Assembly (NCBI GenBank): GCA_037143795.1
Contig: JBAWXZ010000016.1
Coordinates: 1-64,000 of the forward strand
Direction: 5' to 3'
From: Firm-13 sp037143795
Lineage (GTDB): Bacteria; Bacillota; Clostridia; Saccharofermentanales; Saccharofermentanaceae
Length of the DNA stretch: 64,000 nt
Positions 32,796 to 42,133 of the stretch are shown one piece after another (the first letter of the stretch is position 1; every line of letters begins with the position of its first letter). The notes under the pieces are model-generated. The model worked only from the letters and a program-made list of their open reading frames with translations. It did no database searches and was not told the origin of the DNA. Both the position numbers and the translations under genes were made by a program.

Positions 32796-34337
32796 ATGAG
32801 TAACAAAGACACCTTATTAATGACGATTGATCTTGGTACAACTTATATTAAAGCATCCATCTATGATCAGGAAAGCAATGTTCTGGCTGCAGCTAGTGCG
32901 AGAGTAAAAAGTGAATGCCCCAAACCCGGTGTTTTCATTCAGCGAGGGGACGAAATTTTTGATTCCGTCATCAGCTCAATTAAATCCATTGCTGCTGAAT
33001 TGAGTGAAAAAGCAGTACATGTCGGAGCGATATCCTTTACCGGACAGATGTCCGGCTTCATGGGCGTAGACAAGGACTGGAACGATATTACGACCTGGTC
33101 ATGTTCCATGGACAGCAGGTACATGCCCTATGCCGACCGCCAGATTGAACGGCTCGGCAAGAAGTTTCTTGAAATAAGCGGTACTAATGCTCCGCAGATG
33201 GCGCCGAAGTTCGAGTGGTTTAAGACTGAATACCCTGAAGAGTCTCAAAAAATTGCCAAATATCTGATGATAAGCGGTTACGTGATCGGCAGACTTGGTG
33301 ACTGTTCTATTGAAGATGCGACTATCGATAAATCCTATACGCAGTGGACCGGCCTGGCCGATGTCCGCAATAGTGTATGGTCGGATGAAATTTGTTCGGC
33401 GGTGGGAATTGACAAAAAATATCTGCCGAAGATTGTCGGATCCAACTATATATGCGGTGCCTTATCACAGAAAATGGCTGACATTACCGGCTTGAAGTCC
33501 GGCATACCTCTTGTATCCGGTGCCGGAGATAAAATTTGCGGCTGCCTGGGTTCTGCAGCCGTCGATGTCGGGGATACTGTTTTTGAAGCATCCACCTACG
33601 GCGCATTAAGCGCATGCGTTGATGAATACAAGCCGGACCTTGAATCCAGGCGTATCGATATCGTTCCGTCCTCTATCGATGGTTATTTCTTTCCTATGAA
33701 TTTCATAATCGGTTCTGGAATGACGTTGGACTGGTTCATCAACCAGTTTAAAATGAATGAGGGCGATGACGTCGCCGGGGCCTTTGAAATTATAGAGAAA
33801 AACGCATCTGTCATTGCCCCCGGCTGCGATGGACTTATGTCAATCGGTTTACTTGGCGGCAGCGGTATGCCTTTGGAAGGATCGATCAAAGGCATGTGGA
33901 TGGGCTTTGATTGGAGTCATAAGATCGAGCACTTCTATCGGGCCATTCTTGAAAGTTACTGCTATGATTTTACATTGACACTCAGAAGTGTTGAGAAACT
34001 GCATCCGACGTATAATATTGATAATGTTAAAATAATCGGCGGCGGTGCAAAATCAGATCTGTGGACACAGATGTTGGCTGATGTAATGGGCAAGACATTC
34101 CATCGGCTTAACCGAAAAGACGTTGCCATGTGGGGGGCGGCTATCCTGGCAGGCAACTCAATCGGTTTGTTCGCTGATATAAAAGAGACGGCGCGCAAGC
34201 ATGTCAGTATTTCAAAGACATTCTATCCGGATATGGAAATGCACAGGAAGTATCTGCCCTATATGGCGCAGTATGAACAGTTTACCAGAGAGCTCATTCC
34301 TTTCTACAAGCGACTTCAAAATACTTCCAGAGGCTGA
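32796..34337 (+). CDS. FGGY-family carbohydrate kinase (substrate unassigned)
   Basis: The 513-residue kinase has the phosphate loop IDLGTTYIKASIYD, SFTGQMSGF with the putative catalytic Asp in the following strand region, SGAGDKICG and the late IGGGAKSDLWTQMLADV, so both ATPase lobes are complete. It resembles xylulokinase-like proteins, but MSGF instead of MHGL points to another sugar. AGCGGAGG lies upstream. It ends the first operon before a strong terminator. Confidence 0.9.
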   Translation: MSNKDTLLMTIDLGTTYIKASIYDQESNVLAAASARVKSECPKPGVFIQRGDEIFDSVISSIKSIAAELSEKAVHVGAISFTGQMSGFMGVDKDWNDITTWSCSMDSRYMPYADRQIERLGKKFLEISGTNAPQMAPKFEWFKTEYPEESQKIAKYLMISGYVIGRLGDCSIEDATIDKSYTQWTGLADVRNSVWSDEICSAVGIDKKYLPKIVGSNYICGALSQKMADITGLKSGIPLVSGAGDKICGCLGSAAVDVGDTVFEASTYGALSACVDEYKPDLESRRIDIVPSSIDGYFFPMNFIIGSGMTLDWFINQFKMNEGDDVAGAFEIIEKNASVIAPGCDGLMSIGLLGGSGMPLEGSIKGMWMGFDWSHKIEHFYRAILESYCYDFTLTLRSVEKLHPTYNIDNVKIIGGGAKSDLWTQMLADVMGKTFHRLNRKDVAMWGAAILAGNSIGLFADIKETARKHVSISKTFYPDMEMHRKYLPYMAQYEQFTRELIPFYKRLQNTSRG

Positions 34338-34363
34338 TAAAATAGTTCTCCGTCTCGCATAAT

Positions 34364-34414
34364 AAAGATAATACCGTCCGAAGATATTTTGCTTCTTCGG
34401 ACGGTATTATCTTT
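34364..34414. terminator. Bidirectional terminator between kinase and LacI genes
   Basis: A perfect 20-bp stem (34364-34383 with 34395-34414) has an 11-nt loop, beginning AAAG and ending CTTT. It stands between two convergent genes, 26 nt after the kinase stop and 25 nt after the LacI stop, and can serve both. Confidence 0.85.
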
Positions 34415-34439
34415 GAATGTATTTTATATATCTCTAATA

Positions 34440-35468
34440 TTAATTGATACACCGGACTGAGTCACGAATGACAAGTTCGGTTGCTACTTCAATATTTAAG
34501 TATAGACCGTCGTCGTTTTCGATTTTTTTAATCAGCCTCTCCATTGCAATAGCACCAAACCGGTGCTTTATGCGAATTGTTGTAAGCGGCGGATCTAGTT
34601 CTGAAGTGAGTTCCAAATCGTCAAAGCCAATCAGGGAAAAATCATCAGGAACCTTATACTTTCGTTTCTTGATTGCACGCAGAGCGCCGGCCACATTGTA
34701 ATCCAAGTCAGTTAAAAATATTGTCGGAAGTTCATCTATCGGCGTTTCCAGGATTTTTAAAAAATCTGCAGCAGCGCCTTCTATGGAGCAGGTTGTTGTA
34801 AAAACGTATTTTTCGTTGAACTCAAGATCGACCGTTTTTAAACCTTCAACATATCCTTCATATCTGTCATCAAAATTATTAATACGTGTCCTGCTCTTTA
34901 AAAAGCCAATTCTTCGGTGCCCAAGTTTGTAAGCATACTCTACTGCACAGGCTACGCCATTATGGTTTGCCAAAGTTACCATGTCCATGTCCTGCACAGG
35001 AAAGCGGGCATCCAGAATAACAACTGGTTTGCCAAGTTCTCTGTAAAGCTGAATTTCACTGTAGGGAAGCTCGGTTGCATATACGATAACACCGGACACT
35101 CTGCTATCTGAAAGTGAGTCAATCAGTATTTTATTATTCATTCCTACATTAAAATAATTGATCTCCAGCATGTAGTTATTATGCATGGAAACAGATTGAA
35201 TGCCATCAATAACGTTTTGAAAAAAGGAGTTGGGAAGGAAAAGCTGCTTTTGCGCTTTGTGAATCACCAAAACAATACTGCCTTTAATATCGGTGATATT
35301 TTTCTCTTCATTGGCAACAAACCGTCCGCTCGAATAAAAATCTTCCAAAACAGCTATGACTTTATTTTTAGTCTCGGTACTGACACCCGGCTTGTTATTG
35401 ATTGCAAGCGAGACAGTTGAGCGTGATATACCGAGAAGTTCTGCAATATCTTTTGATTTTATAAACAC
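34440..35468 (-). CDS. LacI-family transcriptional regulator
   Basis: The 342-residue regulator has the N-terminal LacI helix-turn-helix (SKDIAELLGISRSTVSLAINNKPGVS) and a periplasmic-binding-protein-like sensor domain (about 60-340) with VSGVIVYA, GHRRIGFL and SLIGFDDLELTSELDPPLTTI. I take GTG at 35468, after GGAGG with a short spacing; no ATG suits better. A copy of the shared motif lies just upstream (35517), so it may autoregulate and control the flanking promoters. The ligand is probably a pentose or derivative. Confidence 0.9.
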   Translation of the reverse strand: MFIKSKDIAELLGISRSTVSLAINNKPGVSTETKNKVIAVLEDFYSSGRFVANEEKNITDIKGSIVLVIHKAQKQLFLPNSFFQNVIDGIQSVSMHNNYMLEINYFNVGMNNKILIDSLSDSRVSGVIVYATELPYSEIQLYRELGKPVVILDARFPVQDMDMVTLANHNGVACAVEYAYKLGHRRIGFLKSRTRINNFDDRYEGYVEGLKTVDLEFNEKYVFTTTCSIEGAAADFLKILETPIDELPTIFLTDLDYNVAGALRAIKKRKYKVPDDFSLIGFDDLELTSELDPPLTTIRIKHRFGAIAMERLIKKIENDDGLYLNIEVATELVIRDSVRCIN

Positions 35469-35516
35469 AATGCCTCCAAGTGATTTACACATCTCGAATT
35501 TAGTTCAAGAAACAAG

Positions 35517-35534
35517 ATTAAATATAATTGAAAT
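35517..35534. promoter_or_regulatory. Diverged copy of the shared promoter motif before lacI-like gene
   Basis: ATTAAATATAATTGAAAT matches 15 of 18 positions of the motif at 29652 and 36901. On the minus strand it follows a TTGTTT-17-TATATT promoter and would overlap its transcription start. Confidence 0.5.
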
Positions 35535-35677
35535 ATAACATAATTTATTGTTATAAACAATAAAAAGATTGAATTATGTAAATGCAATTCGGAATTTGAT
35601 ATATATCAAAATATTAGAGCATTCTTTTTACAAGCAGCCAGATGCGGATATAACCGCAGGGTACGATAATGAAACGA

Positions 35678-35717
35678 GACGCCATAACAGCTACCTTTGG
35701 ATAGCTGTTATGGCGTC
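35678..35717 (-). terminator. Terminator of the alcohol dehydrogenase gene
   Basis: A perfect 16-bp stem (35678-35693 with 35702-35717) has an 8-nt loop, 26 nt after the stop of the dehydrogenase gene. The T-run on the minus strand is weak (TCGTTTCATT). The region 35535-35677 shows no gene. Confidence 0.7.
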
Positions 35718-35742
35718 AATCGAATTATGGAGGGAGACCCGA

Positions 35743-36759
35743 TTATATTTTCAACATAACTTTCAGGCATTTGTCGGGATTTGCAATAGTCCATTCGACT
35801 GCTTCCTGAACATCATCCAGATCAAATTCTTTACCGCGCATAATCGCCAGGTCAAGTACCCCGTCATCGATAAGTCTTGCTGCTTCGCTGAAGTCAGAAG
35901 GATTATACTGATAGGCCCCGAAGATTCGAAGTTCTCTGTCTTCTGCACGGAACATGTCTACGGATGGACGTCTGGTAAACACAGCCAGCAGTATGACTGT
36001 GCCACGTGTTTCGGTGAACTCGATGCAATTATCCAAACTTTTTTCACTGCCGGCGCATTCAAACGAAACTTCAACTTTTTCCTCGCCGATATTTTCCTTG
36101 ATAATACTTCTGATGTCATCTTTTATTGGATTAATAGGGATCATTCCAAGTTTTTTGACAATTTCCAATCTGTTTTCCATTAAATCGGTTACAAAAACAG
36201 CAGATGCACCATAGAATTTTGCGGTTTGTGCTGTCAGCAAACCGATTGTACCTGCACCGGCCACGAAGACGGATTTGCCTTTCAAATCGGGAGCAAGCCT
36301 TACCCCATGAACAGCAACAGCCAGAGGCTCTGCCATGGCAGCATCCATCAGATCCTTGTTCTTTGGGAACGTGACAACATTTCCTGCAGCAGCAACGTAA
36401 TACTCGGCAGTGCCGCCGTCATAAAAACGCTCATGCGGGCAAAGTGCAATTGTTCCGTTGGGATCGGTGCACCACTTACAGATGCCGCAGGTTCTGACTG
36501 GCTGAATGGTCGCAACGGCGCCGATTTCAAAGCCTTCAACACCTTCTCCGATTTCATCGATAAGACCGGAAAACTCATGTCCCAATAGAATCGGGTATTT
36601 GTTTAACAAAGATGGGTGCTCATTGGAAAAAATATGCAAATCAGATCCGCATATCCCATTATAATACAATTTTAGCCTGATCTCGCCTTGACCGGCGTGC
36701 GGGACTTCGATATTTTCAATAACATAATTGCGCTTACTAACCAAAGATGCTCTTTTCAA
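35743..36759 (-). CDS. Zinc-dependent alcohol/polyol dehydrogenase (MDR family)
   Basis: The 338-residue enzyme has the catalytic zinc motif GICGSDLH and GHEFSG, a structural zinc group in CGICKWC...C, and the nucleotide fold AGAGTIGLLTAQ (about 170-180). It resembles sorbitol/threonine dehydrogenase-like enzymes that oxidise polyols with NAD. The long insert in the structural zinc loop is of note. It has its own promoter, divergent from the transporter genes, with the shared motif between the two. Confidence 0.9.
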   Translation of the reverse strand: MKRASLVSKRNYVIENIEVPHAGQGEIRLKLYYNGICGSDLHIFSNEHPSLLNKYPILLGHEFSGLIDEIGEGVEGFEIGAVATIQPVRTCGICKWCTDPNGTIALCPHERFYDGGTAEYYVAAAGNVVTFPKNKDLMDAAMAEPLAVAVHGVRLAPDLKGKSVFVAGAGTIGLLTAQTAKFYGASAVFVTDLMENRLEIVKKLGMIPINPIKDDIRSIIKENIGEEKVEVSFECAGSEKSLDNCIEFTETRGTVILLAVFTRRPSVDMFRAEDRELRIFGAYQYNPSDFSEAARLIDDGVLDLAIMRGKEFDLDDVQEAVEWTIANPDKCLKVMLKI

Positions 36760-36864
36760 TTTAATTTACCTCCAATTTGATTGCTTAGTGTAAGATGCCT
36801 CATAGAAAAGTAAAATGTACTCGAAAATCTAACTTAATATCTAAAAGACATTCAATTTATAATC

Positions 36865-36893
36865 ATAATATGCACAATGATTAGATAAGTCAA
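36865..36893 (-). promoter_or_regulatory. Promoter of the alcohol dehydrogenase gene
   Basis: On the minus strand TTGACT (36893-36888), 17 nt and TATTAT (36870-36865). Its -35 box is seven bases from the shared motif. Confidence 0.72.
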
Positions 36894-36900
36894 GAGAACT

Positions 36901-36918
36901 ACTAAATTAAATTGAAAT
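36901..36918. promoter_or_regulatory. Shared 18-nt motif between divergent promoters
   Basis: ACTAAATTAAATTGAAAT is identical to 29652-29669 and stands between the -35 boxes of the two divergent promoters, so a bound regulator could act on both. Confidence 0.62.
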
Positions 36919-36924
36919 TACCTA

Positions 36925-36953
36925 TTGACACATTCTGCCGGTGTAGATATACT
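36925..36953 (+). promoter_or_regulatory. Promoter of the first sugar transporter operon
   Basis: TTGACA (36925-36930), a 17-nt spacer and TATACT (36948-36953) are close to consensus sigma-A boxes. Confidence 0.82.
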
Positions 36954-37381
36954 ACAATTAATCAGAAAAACGACGAATCTTTTGTTTAAAATGTCTGTTA
37001 ATTTACCTAATGTAAATTTAATTGATGCACATCAAAAGATGACTTAGGCAACTGAAAATCACCAAATCCTGTGAAGAAAATTGGAATAGTCAAACCGGAA
37101 CCAAATCTGATCCAGATTGTATGCTGATTATGCGGATATGTACAATCGGATCAATAATCTTTCTGCATGATTTGTCAGTAGACTGACAGCCGGCCGGTTA
37201 ATGTTCAAAGCAAACACCAATGCATGCAAAGGATTTGAATTAATGATACCAGGGGGGCAGACAAGAAAGGAGGACAATAAGTCCCGACATGACCGTAACT
37301 AATTCTATATCAGGGCTTCATTGTAAAAGGTTCAGTATGTTCAGCAAATGCTGAACAAGTAAATATGTTCGGAGGATTAAA

Positions 37382-38494
37382 ATGAAAAAGATAACACTAA
37401 TTTTATTGGTACTTGCATTAACACTATCAATGACAGCGTGTACTGGTACGACCGCCACGACAACAGAAGCAGCTATAACTAAAGCAGCTGACACAACAAC
37501 TGCTGATGCAGCAGCAACGACTAAAGCTGCGGATGCCTCTGCAGCGACAACCGCAACGTCAGATAAGCCTTTCACGGTTGGTCTCGCATTTGGCGGACTT
37601 GATGCAACTCCGACAGTTTTGATGGGATACCTGACAGATAAAATGGACGCGCTCGGCTGGAAATATATTGTTACCAATGGTGACCTTGATGTCAACAAAT
37701 ATATCGCTGACGTTGAGAGCCTTTGCCAGCAGAAACCTGACCTGATTGTTACACGTCCGGTTAATGATACCGTTAATGCCAGCATCGTTCCGATCGCTGA
37801 TGCTGCCAAAATACCGCTCGCCTTTATGTCAAGCATGACCGTTGTTCCCGGCTATAAATATCTGGGCCATGTTGCTGATCCGGAACTGATAAGAGGAATT
37901 CCTCTTGCTGAATGGATTAATAAGTATGTTGCTGATCATCCTGGTTTTGTTCCTAAGATCGGTTTCCTCGTTGGTGCCGCTGCCATTGACTCAAAAGGCG
38001 TTTGCGAGAGATCAATCAATATCCGCGATTATCTGACTTGTGATTGGAAAGAAGTCATATCGGCTGAAGCTGATCCGAACTGGTCTGCAGCAGGCGGTAT
38101 GAAGGTTACGGAAGACTGGCTTCAGAAGTATACTTCAGATGAGCTTAATACCATTGTGTGCTGGAGTGATGAAATGAGTGTCGGTGTTGTTCAGGCTCTG
38201 CAGGCAGCAGGCAAGAATCCGGATGATTATCTTGTACTAAGCTATGACGGACTGCCGATTGTACAGGATTATGTACAACAGGGTTGGATTGATGCCACTT
38301 CTGCACTGGGACTTGAAAAAGTTGCAGACACAATTATTGAACTCTGCCAAAAAGTTAAAGACGGCAAATCCGATCAAATTGATTTCATGACTTATGCAGA
38401 TTCCATTTATGTTATGGACTCAAATAACGTAGCTGGTCTCAAAGACGGTTCGATCAAACCAACATTCTGGGATTATTCCAAATTTAAAAAATAA
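37382..38494 (+). CDS. Sugar ABC transporter substrate-binding lipoprotein
   Basis: The 370-residue lipoprotein has a signal peptide with MTAC and Cys20 as anchor, an Ala/Thr linker (about 21-58), and a type I periplasmic-binding fold of the RbsB class (FTVGLAFGGLDATPT, QKPDLIVTRPVN, VLSYDGLPIVQDYVQQGWI). It catches a sugar outside the cell for the ATPase and permease encoded next. GGAGG sets the start. Hairpin 37339-37356 just before the ribosome site may affect translation. The ligand is unknown; a pentose is likely from context. Confidence 0.92.
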   Translation: MKKITLILLVLALTLSMTACTGTTATTTEAAITKAADTTTADAAATTKAADASAATTATSDKPFTVGLAFGGLDATPTVLMGYLTDKMDALGWKYIVTNGDLDVNKYIADVESLCQQKPDLIVTRPVNDTVNASIVPIADAAKIPLAFMSSMTVVPGYKYLGHVADPELIRGIPLAEWINKYVADHPGFVPKIGFLVGAAAIDSKGVCERSINIRDYLTCDWKEVISAEADPNWSAAGGMKVTEDWLQKYTSDELNTIVCWSDEMSVGVVQALQAAGKNPDDYLVLSYDGLPIVQDYVQQGWIDATSALGLEKVADTIIELCQKVKDGKSDQIDFMTYADSIYVMDSNNVAGLKDGSIKPTFWDYSKFKK

Positions 38495-38516
38495 TTGATT
38501 TATTTAAAATTAACAT

Positions 38517-38558
38517 GCTCAGCCGGCTGTAAAATGAACATGCTGCAGCCGGCTGGGC
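38517..38558 (+). other. Intercistronic hairpin between binding-protein and ATPase genes
   Basis: CAGCCGGCTG (38520-38529) pairs with 38546-38555, extended to 13 bp with one wobble. No T-run follows. It probably protects the upstream mRNA end or partly ends transcription, giving more binding protein than ATPase. A similar hairpin occurs after the second binding-protein gene. Confidence 0.7.
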
Positions 38559-38584
38559 CATTAATGATCTGGAGGTGATTGAGG

Positions 38585-40102
38585 TTGCATCAGGATGAAA
38601 TACTGTTCGAAATGAAAGGCATTACTAAGGTGTTTCCTGGAGTCAGAGCTTTATCAGATGTCGATCTTTATCTAAAAAAAGGTGAAGTGTTGGCGGTTGT
38701 CGGCGAAAATGGAGCCGGCAAATCCACTCTCATGAATATTATGCTGGGAAGTCACAAACCTGATGATGGCGAGATGATATTCAAGGATAAGCCTTATAAT
38801 CCCAAGAATCCTGCAGAAGCACTAAATGCAGGAATATCTATGATTCATCAGGAGCTGACGTTGGTTCCCGAAATGTCCGTGTCGGAGAACATTTGGCTCG
38901 GCCAGGAAGAAAAGTTTATAAAATTCGGCTGGCTGAAAGTCGAAGATAGAGATCAAGCGACAAAAAAATTGCTTGATGAATTAAAAATTGATGTAAATCC
39001 ACGTAAAAAAATAAAAACACTTTCAGTCGCAGAAATGCAGCTGATAGAAATTGCAAGGGCAGTTTCCTATGATTCCGAAGTTATTATAATGGATGAGCCA
39101 ACATCATCATTGACAAATAAAGAAATAAATATGCTTTATGATATTATTAGATCTCTTACAAAAAAGAATATTTCTATTACGTTTATTACCCATAAACTAG
39201 ACGAAGTATTTACGATCTGTGATAGTGTTATGATCATGCGCGATGGACATCTGATCGACCGCAAACCGGTTGGCGAAATTACCAGTGATGAGATTATTCA
39301 CAAAATGGTCGGACGCGATTTGACAACCCTGTACCCGAAAGAAATTGCTGCTATCGGTGATGTTGTTCTGGAAGTGAAAAATTTAACTCGCAAAGGTTAT
39401 TTCAATGATATTAGCTTTACTGTACGCAAAGGAGAAATTCTAGGTTTCAGCGGTCTTGTTAAAGCCGGCCGTTCTGAGGTAATGGAGTGTGTTTTTGGTG
39501 TAGAAAAGCCTGACAGCGGTGAAATATTCATGCACGGAAAACTGATGAAAATAAATAATACTGAAGACGCAATAAATCAAAAAATGGCAATGGTTACGGA
39601 AGATCGACTAAGACGCGGTCTTATTCACATGCACTCTGTCAAGATTAATCTATCGCTGGCTTATTTGCCTCGCATTACAAATAGAGGCGGCTTCATCGAT
39701 AGAAGGAAAGAGGAAGCCGACTGTCAGCGTGTCAGGACTGCAATTGAGATAAAGGCATCCAATCTAAATCAGCTAGCCGGACAGTTATCCGGCGGTAATC
39801 AACAAAAGGTTATTATCGGTAAATGGTTGCTTACAGATTCTGAACTGCTGATCTTTGACGAACCGACAAGAGGAATAGATGTAGGGTCAAAGGCTGAAAT
39901 TTACAAGATAATGTGTAATCTAGCTAAGCAGGGTAAAGCAATTATCATGGTTTCATCAGAGTTGCCTGAAGTAATGGCCATCAGTGACCGGTTGGTAGTT
40001 ATGGCGCATGGTAAAAAGATGATTGAATTAGATCGCTGTGAATACGATGAAACCACAATAATGCAATACGCATTTGGCTATAACAATAATCAAAAGAATT
40101 AA
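38585..40102 (+). CDS. Sugar ABC transporter, tandem ATP-binding protein (RbsA/MglA class)
   Basis: The 505-residue protein has two ABC domains. The first has Walker A GENGAGKST, signature LSVAEMQLIEIARA, Walker B IIMDEPTSS and ITHK. The second has a degenerate Walker A (GLVKAGRSE) but intact LSGGNQQK and IFDEPTRG, the usual asymmetry of this class. I take TTG at 38585, nine bases after GGAGG; another TTG lies six bases earlier. It energises uptake by the neighbouring permease. Confidence 0.92.
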   Translation: MHQDEILFEMKGITKVFPGVRALSDVDLYLKKGEVLAVVGENGAGKSTLMNIMLGSHKPDDGEMIFKDKPYNPKNPAEALNAGISMIHQELTLVPEMSVSENIWLGQEEKFIKFGWLKVEDRDQATKKLLDELKIDVNPRKKIKTLSVAEMQLIEIARAVSYDSEVIIMDEPTSSLTNKEINMLYDIIRSLTKKNISITFITHKLDEVFTICDSVMIMRDGHLIDRKPVGEITSDEIIHKMVGRDLTTLYPKEIAAIGDVVLEVKNLTRKGYFNDISFTVRKGEILGFSGLVKAGRSEVMECVFGVEKPDSGEIFMHGKLMKINNTEDAINQKMAMVTEDRLRRGLIHMHSVKINLSLAYLPRITNRGGFIDRRKEEADCQRVRTAIEIKASNLNQLAGQLSGGNQQKVIIGKWLLTDSELLIFDEPTRGIDVGSKAEIYKIMCNLAKQGKAIIMVSSELPEVMAISDRLVVMAHGKKMIELDRCEYDETTIMQYAFGYNNNQKN

Positions 40103-40115
40103 GAGGTAAGGAATT

Positions 40116-41135
40116 ATGGATGGAAAAACTAATGAATCTTCAAAAAAAGATTCAAGACTTCGCATAAGCAACAAAGACAAACTGTTGATTCTTGTTCTGG
40201 AAAATAAAAGTATCATACTACTTATTGCTATTATGATTCTTGCGCAGATTGTATCAGGCGGTATATTTCTAAGAGGTGCCAATCTTTCTTCAGTATTGCG
40301 GCAAACTGCCGTTACCAGCATTATGGCATTGGGTTATGTCTTCGTACTTACTTGCGGAATGATTGATCTTTCAACCGGTCATATGCTCAGTTTCTGTGGC
40401 ATTGTTTACACACAGGTATCATTTATTGCACCAATACCAGTTGCAATTATTGTTGCACTTGTAGCAGGTTTATTAGCAGGTCTGTTTAATGGACTTCTTT
40501 CAATTAAGCTTAACCTGACACCATTTATCCTGACACTGGGAACTGCACAAATTTTCAGGGGTTTAGCCTATTTGCTGTGCGGCGGTATTTCAATTAATAT
40601 AACGGATAATTTCATGAAGTTCCTCGGTCAAGGCTTGCTGTTTGGTTTTCTGCCAATGACTGTACTGTTTGTAATCGTAATTACAATTGTTGTGGCTATT
40701 GTAATAAACAGAACAAAGTATGGAAGGCATGTAATTGCTACTGGCGGTAATATGGAAGCAGCCAGAGTATCCGGAGTAAATATCAGTAAGACAAAAATCA
40801 CTGCATTTGTAATTATGGGTTTCCTGATTTCAATTGCCAGTATTGTTTTGACCGGACGTGTTGCCATTGCCATGCCTAACGGTGGACAGGGAATGGAAAT
40901 GGACGCAATTGCTGCTGTCATCATCGGCGGTACCTCGCTGTCCGGCGGTAAAGCCAACGTTATTGGTGCCATATTCGGCGCACTGATCCTAGGAGTTATT
41001 AGCAACCTGCTCAATCTTGCCGGTGTAAGCTCTTTCTGGCAATGGTTCTTTAAAGGAATAATTATTGTAGTAGCAGTTCTGCTTGACACCACAACAGAAA
41101 AGATATTTCAAAAGCGCCAGCTGATGGCCAGCTGA
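40116..41135 (+). CDS. Sugar ABC transporter permease (RbsC class)
   Basis: The 339-residue membrane protein has eight to ten helices and the family patterns GMIDLSTGHMLSF, TLGTAQIFRGLAYL, ATGGNMEAARVSGV and IAAVIIGGTSLSGG. It forms the channel for the binding protein and ATPase encoded before it. AGAGGTAAGG precedes the start, and the gap to the ATPase gene is 13 nt. Confidence 0.93.
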   Translation: MDGKTNESSKKDSRLRISNKDKLLILVLENKSIILLIAIMILAQIVSGGIFLRGANLSSVLRQTAVTSIMALGYVFVLTCGMIDLSTGHMLSFCGIVYTQVSFIAPIPVAIIVALVAGLLAGLFNGLLSIKLNLTPFILTLGTAQIFRGLAYLLCGGISINITDNFMKFLGQGLLFGFLPMTVLFVIVITIVVAIVINRTKYGRHVIATGGNMEAARVSGVNISKTKITAFVIMGFLISIASIVLTGRVAIAMPNGGQGMEMDAIAAVIIGGTSLSGGKANVIGAIFGALILGVISNLLNLAGVSSFWQWFFKGIIIVVAVLLDTTTEKIFQKRQLMAS

Positions 41136-41206
41136 TTGCTAATGCAGCATTATCTCAATAAATCAAAAACACTTACTCCAAGGATAGTACAGATAAGGAG
41201 ACTGAT

Positions 41207-42094
41207 ATGACTAAATACGGAACGATTTTCAGCTACTGGTCTAAAGACTGGGATACTGACTATATGCAGGTGCTGCGGAATGCAGCCAAATCAGACATTA
41301 ACTGCATCGAATTTCATACCAATCGTACTATGGACTGGTCACAGAACAAAATTGATGATTTTGTCGCACTGGCGAAAGATCTTGATATCGAAATTTTGAT
41401 GAACGGCGGTGTAGAACACGAAGAAATTACCTATAGTGACGACCCGGCTGTTCGTCATTTGGGGATTAACAAAATCACTTCGTATCTGACACAGGCTTCC
41501 CGCCTAGGTGCCAAATTCTTTGACGGAGGTTATGCGGAAGGCTGGCCTTCCGCTCCGAAGGTACCACTGACAGCTGAGCTTAAGCAGGTCTATACAGAGC
41601 GGGTCATTGGATCAATCGGTGAAATGGTCAAGGTTGCCGACTCCCTTGGTATTACCATGAGTATGGAAATTGTGAATCGGTTCGAAGCTTTCCTGGTTAA
41701 TACAGCAAAGGAAGCACGATACATTGCAGAGCGGGTTGATCATCCGAATTTCAAGGTTACGATGGACACTTATCATATGAATATTGAAGAAGACAGCATT
41801 GAAGAAGCAATTCAGACATTGGGCAAAAAATATCTGGGTCATGTACATCTTGGCGAATCAAACCGCAAGCTGCCGGGCCAGGGCAGTCAGGTTGACTGGG
41901 ACAAGGTGTTCAATGGTCTGAAAAGTGTCGGCTATAGTGAGCGACTTCTGCTCGAACCATTTACCAAGGCATTTGGAACAATCGGGAATAGTGTTTTCCT
42001 GTGGCGTGACCTGTCAAATAACGCAGGCGAAGAGCAGCTCATCAAAGAGATGAAAGAGTCAGTCGCTTTTGTAAAAACCAAATACGAAAAATAA
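41207..42094 (+). CDS. Ketose 3-epimerase-like sugar isomerase (TIM barrel)
   Basis: The 295-residue protein resembles D-tagatose/D-psicose 3-epimerases. The metal ligands and partners are in place: Glu154 and Glu160 in MEIVNRFE, Asp187 in MDTYHMNIEE, His214 and Arg220 in HVHLGESNR, and Glu250 in LLEPF. These enzymes interconvert ketoses at C3, and some act on L-ribulose/L-xylulose. The spacing to the permease gene (71 nt) fits one operon. AAGGAGA sets the start. The exact sugar cannot be told from sequence. Confidence 0.88.
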   Translation: MTKYGTIFSYWSKDWDTDYMQVLRNAAKSDINCIEFHTNRTMDWSQNKIDDFVALAKDLDIEILMNGGVEHEEITYSDDPAVRHLGINKITSYLTQASRLGAKFFDGGYAEGWPSAPKVPLTAELKQVYTERVIGSIGEMVKVADSLGITMSMEIVNRFEAFLVNTAKEARYIAERVDHPNFKVTMDTYHMNIEEDSIEEAIQTLGKKYLGHVHLGESNRKLPGQGSQVDWDKVFNGLKSVGYSERLLLEPFTKAFGTIGNSVFLWRDLSNNAGEEQLIKEMKESVAFVKTKYEK

Positions 42095-42133
42095 ATACAG
42101 GAATAATGAATCACCCGAAAGTGAGGTTGTAAC

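Larger units (their letters stand above)
36760..37381. other. Divergent regulatory region with long structured leader
   Basis: This 622-nt gap has no gene. It holds a minus-strand promoter (36865-36893) and a plus-strand promoter (36925-36953), with the 18-nt motif (36901-36918) between their -35 boxes. After the plus promoter it contains inverted repeats at 37000-37018, 37022-37035, 37109-37152, 37173-37188 and 37339-37356. The transcript leader to 37382 would be about 420 nt. Confidence 0.75.

Noticed and set aside
37173..37188. Hairpin GTCAGT-AG-ACTGAC as a terminator
   Set aside because: A 2-nt centre cannot form a stable RNA loop as written, and no T-run follows; it is kept only as a possible operator within the leader.
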